Below, in pieces: positions 43,202-44,189 of a stretch of 44,189 bases of DNA. How positions within the stretch are numbered: position 1 is the first letter of the stretch; every line of letters starts with the position of its first letter. Position numbers and translations under genes: made by a program. The notes under the pieces were generated by a model, which made no database searches, was not told the origin of the DNA, and worked only from the letters and a program-made list of their open reading frames with translations. The stretch is from contig JAFGSJ010000014.1 of NCBI GenBank assembly GCA_016934675.1, positions 1 through 44,189 of the forward strand, written 5' to 3'. The DNA is from a bacterium (GTDB lineage: Bacteria; CSSED10-310; JAFGSJ01).

Positions 43202-43591
43202 TCAAAGAGAATTGAGAGGGAACTGCTCGCTGATCAGGACGAAATCCCGATCATTGTGCAGGAGCTTCGCACCATGAGCGATGCATATTGCTGCAATCAT
43301 GCAGTCAATCGGACTCCTGATCGTCAAGCCCTGTGATCGGCAGACTCGGTAGATGTTTGCGGCGTCGATGAAGATATCACGGGTCATGGGCAGATACAGC
43401 AACTCGGACAGAATGACCTTGGTTTTTTCGTACTGCTCACTGTTACGAATTCCCTGCAACAGCTCGGTCATGACAAGACCGCAGATGCAGATGTCCTCTC
43501 TCCTCTCGATCAACGCTTCCATGGTCTTGGTTTGAAGTGTTTCACACCCAGCCAGAAAACTAATCCAGACCGAGGTATCAATCAGGATCAT
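43202..43591 (-). CDS. vapC: VapC-type PIN-domain toxin (ribonuclease)
   Basis: 129 aa from ATG 43591, with GGAGG about 5 nt upstream; ten more codons upstream are possible but have no site. PIN-domain acidic residues are present: Asp5 (ILIDTSVWISFL), Glu43 (VMTELLQGI), Asp96 (SPIDCMIAAICIAHG) and Asp114/Asp116 (HNDRDFVLI). VapC toxins cleave tRNA or rRNA when freed from VapB. The start overlaps the antitoxin gene by 14 nt, typical of the module. The pair lies between two copies of a 38-nt direct repeat. Confidence 0.94.
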   Translation of the reverse strand: MILIDTSVWISFLAGCETLQTKTMEALIERREDICICGLVMTELLQGIRNSEQYEKTKVILSELLYLPMTRDIFIDAANIYRVCRSQGLTIRSPIDCMIAAICIAHGAKLLHNDRDFVLISEQFPLNSL

Positions 43592-43799
43592 CGAACCTCC
43601 GCCCCTCTCGCAGCTCCTCAAGACTGCCTTCCCACATTATCATTCCCTTCAATTCCAAGATTTTCTTCACAGACTCGCGGCGAAGTAGATCCCGCAACGC
43701 GAAGTCCACCAATGCCCTGCGTGTCTTGAGCCCGGTTGCCTTGAGTGCGGATTCGACCAATTCTTCATCAAGTACGATATTGGTTCTTTTGCTCACCAT
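43578..43799 (-). CDS. vapB: VapB-type antitoxin
   Basis: 73 aa. The N-terminus RTNIVLDEELVESALKATG is the ribbon-helix-helix type DNA-binding segment of the VapB family that pairs with PIN toxins. The C-terminal part (WEGSLEELREGRRFDDPD) is acidic and would wrap the toxin. AGGAGGTAA directly precedes ATG 43799; a GTG one codon in is less likely. It is first in the vapBC operon with a consensus promoter and palindromic operator upstream, fitting autoregulation. Confidence 0.94.
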   Translation of the reverse strand: MVSKRTNIVLDEELVESALKATGLKTRRALVDFALRDLLRRESVKKILELKGMIMWEGSLEELREGRRFDDPD

Positions 43800-43836
43800 T
43801 TACCTCCTCTGACTTTGATTGCTGTGAATTCTCACT

Positions 43837-43866
43837 ATACACATAATACTACTTATTAATGTGTAT
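43837..43866. promoter_or_regulatory. Palindromic operator overlapping the vapBC promoter
   Basis: Perfect 8-bp inverted arms ATACACAT (43837-43844) and ATGTGTAT (43859-43866) cover the -10 and the spacer. Position and symmetry suit binding by two VapB dimers for autorepression. Confidence 0.65.
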
Positions 43867-43871
43867 GTCAA
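43843..43871 (-). promoter_or_regulatory. vapBC promoter
   Basis: On the minus strand: TTGACA (43871-43866), 17-nt spacer, TATTAT (43848-43843), 44 nt before the vapB start. A close sigma-70 match. Confidence 0.8.
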
Positions 43872-44189
43872 TGATATTCTCTGCCAGAGGAAGGTGAACA
43901 GGCACATAAAACTCAACGACAATCACCCTTTTTTCTCCGTGCCTTTGTGGCTCCGTGTGAGTAATGATCTTTACTAAAGCTTGGGAAATATTCTTCACTG
44001 GAAAGTGCCCCGATAAAATCCGGCTTTATCCCCTTGGACTCGAATGAATGAATGGGGTTTCGGGCTACAGTTAAAGCTCACGAAGCCGCGTAAAGGGCCA
44101 GTCGATTTAATCATGCAGCGTTACCTCTTCATGTTACCCTTTTGATATGAATGTGGTATACGCGAACATGATCTCTCAAAAATGATCCA
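43872..44189. other. 318-nt non-coding end of the window with the right copy of the 38-nt repeat
   Basis: Apart from the repeat at 43937-43974 I see no gene, RNA or terminator before the window ends. Confidence 0.45.
43937..43974 (+). repeat. 38-nt direct repeat, right copy
   Basis: The second copy of the repeat at 42900-42937, in the same orientation with two substitutions. The copies start 1,037 nt apart and bracket vapBC. Confidence 0.85.

Overview
The window looks like chromosomal DNA from an uncultivated Gram-negative bacterium. It has an outer-membrane barrel protein with a C-terminal aromatic residue, a TonB-dependent receptor with a carboxypeptidase-like N-terminal domain, a family 9 (heptosyltransferase-like) glycosyltransferase, and a secreted Ig-repeat protein. 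G+C appears to be in the mid-to-upper forties. I cannot place the phylum from sequence alone; the gene style (secreted Ig-repeat proteins, TonB receptors with regulatory-like domains, MEMO/AMMECR1, CarS-like protein) fits a deep-branching candidate phylum better than a well-studied group. I see no rRNA, tRNA, CRISPR array, insertion sequence or phage gene.

Layout: (1) 1-3273: the end of a secreted Ig-repeat protein, a bidirectional terminator, then a zinc-finger/double-FHA protein and a small outer-membrane barrel on the minus strand. (2) 3472-12104: a long plus-strand chemosensory locus with a receptor, CheW, CheY, a CheA split by a -1 frame change at an A10 run, and a CheC-like phosphatase. 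It runs with a 1-nt gap into a membrane-targeted MEMO-AMMECR1 fusion, a second AMMECR1, a zinc-ribbon protein and an AMP-forming ligase. (3) 12317-15728: a STAS antagonist, a membrane histidine kinase and an orphan ParB-like protein. (4) 15777-24054: an EpmA-like EF-P lysine ligase carrying an OB-fold, a degenerate PhzF-like protein, NIF3, alpha-glucan phosphorylase, a two-receiver regulator coupled to GreA, and a CarS-like membrane protein. (5) 24430-27814: succinate dehydrogenase/fumarate reductase with a fused membrane anchor. (6) 27953-36017: TonB receptor, GlpG-type rhomboid, SUMF1-domain protein, and a glycosyltransferase-carbamoyltransferase pair. (7) 36002-40472: a minus-strand run efp, YCF48-like, lutA, lutB, lutC. 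(8) 40647-42845: three overlapping genes for a STAS protein, a GAF histidine kinase and a membrane-anchored coiled-coil protein. (9) 42900-43974: a VapBC toxin-antitoxin pair bracketed by two near-identical 38-nt direct repeats.

How it fits together: signalling dominates (chemotaxis proteins, two STAS proteins, two histidine kinases without an adjacent regulator, an FHA protein). No CheR, CheB or flagellar gene is visible, so the chemosensory array may control something other than swimming. EF-P and its probable modifying enzyme are both present, though 23 kb apart. The most unusual parts are the CheA frame break at a dnaX-like slippery sequence, and the translational coupling of the chemosensory genes to MEMO/AMMECR1 proteins of unknown biochemical role.
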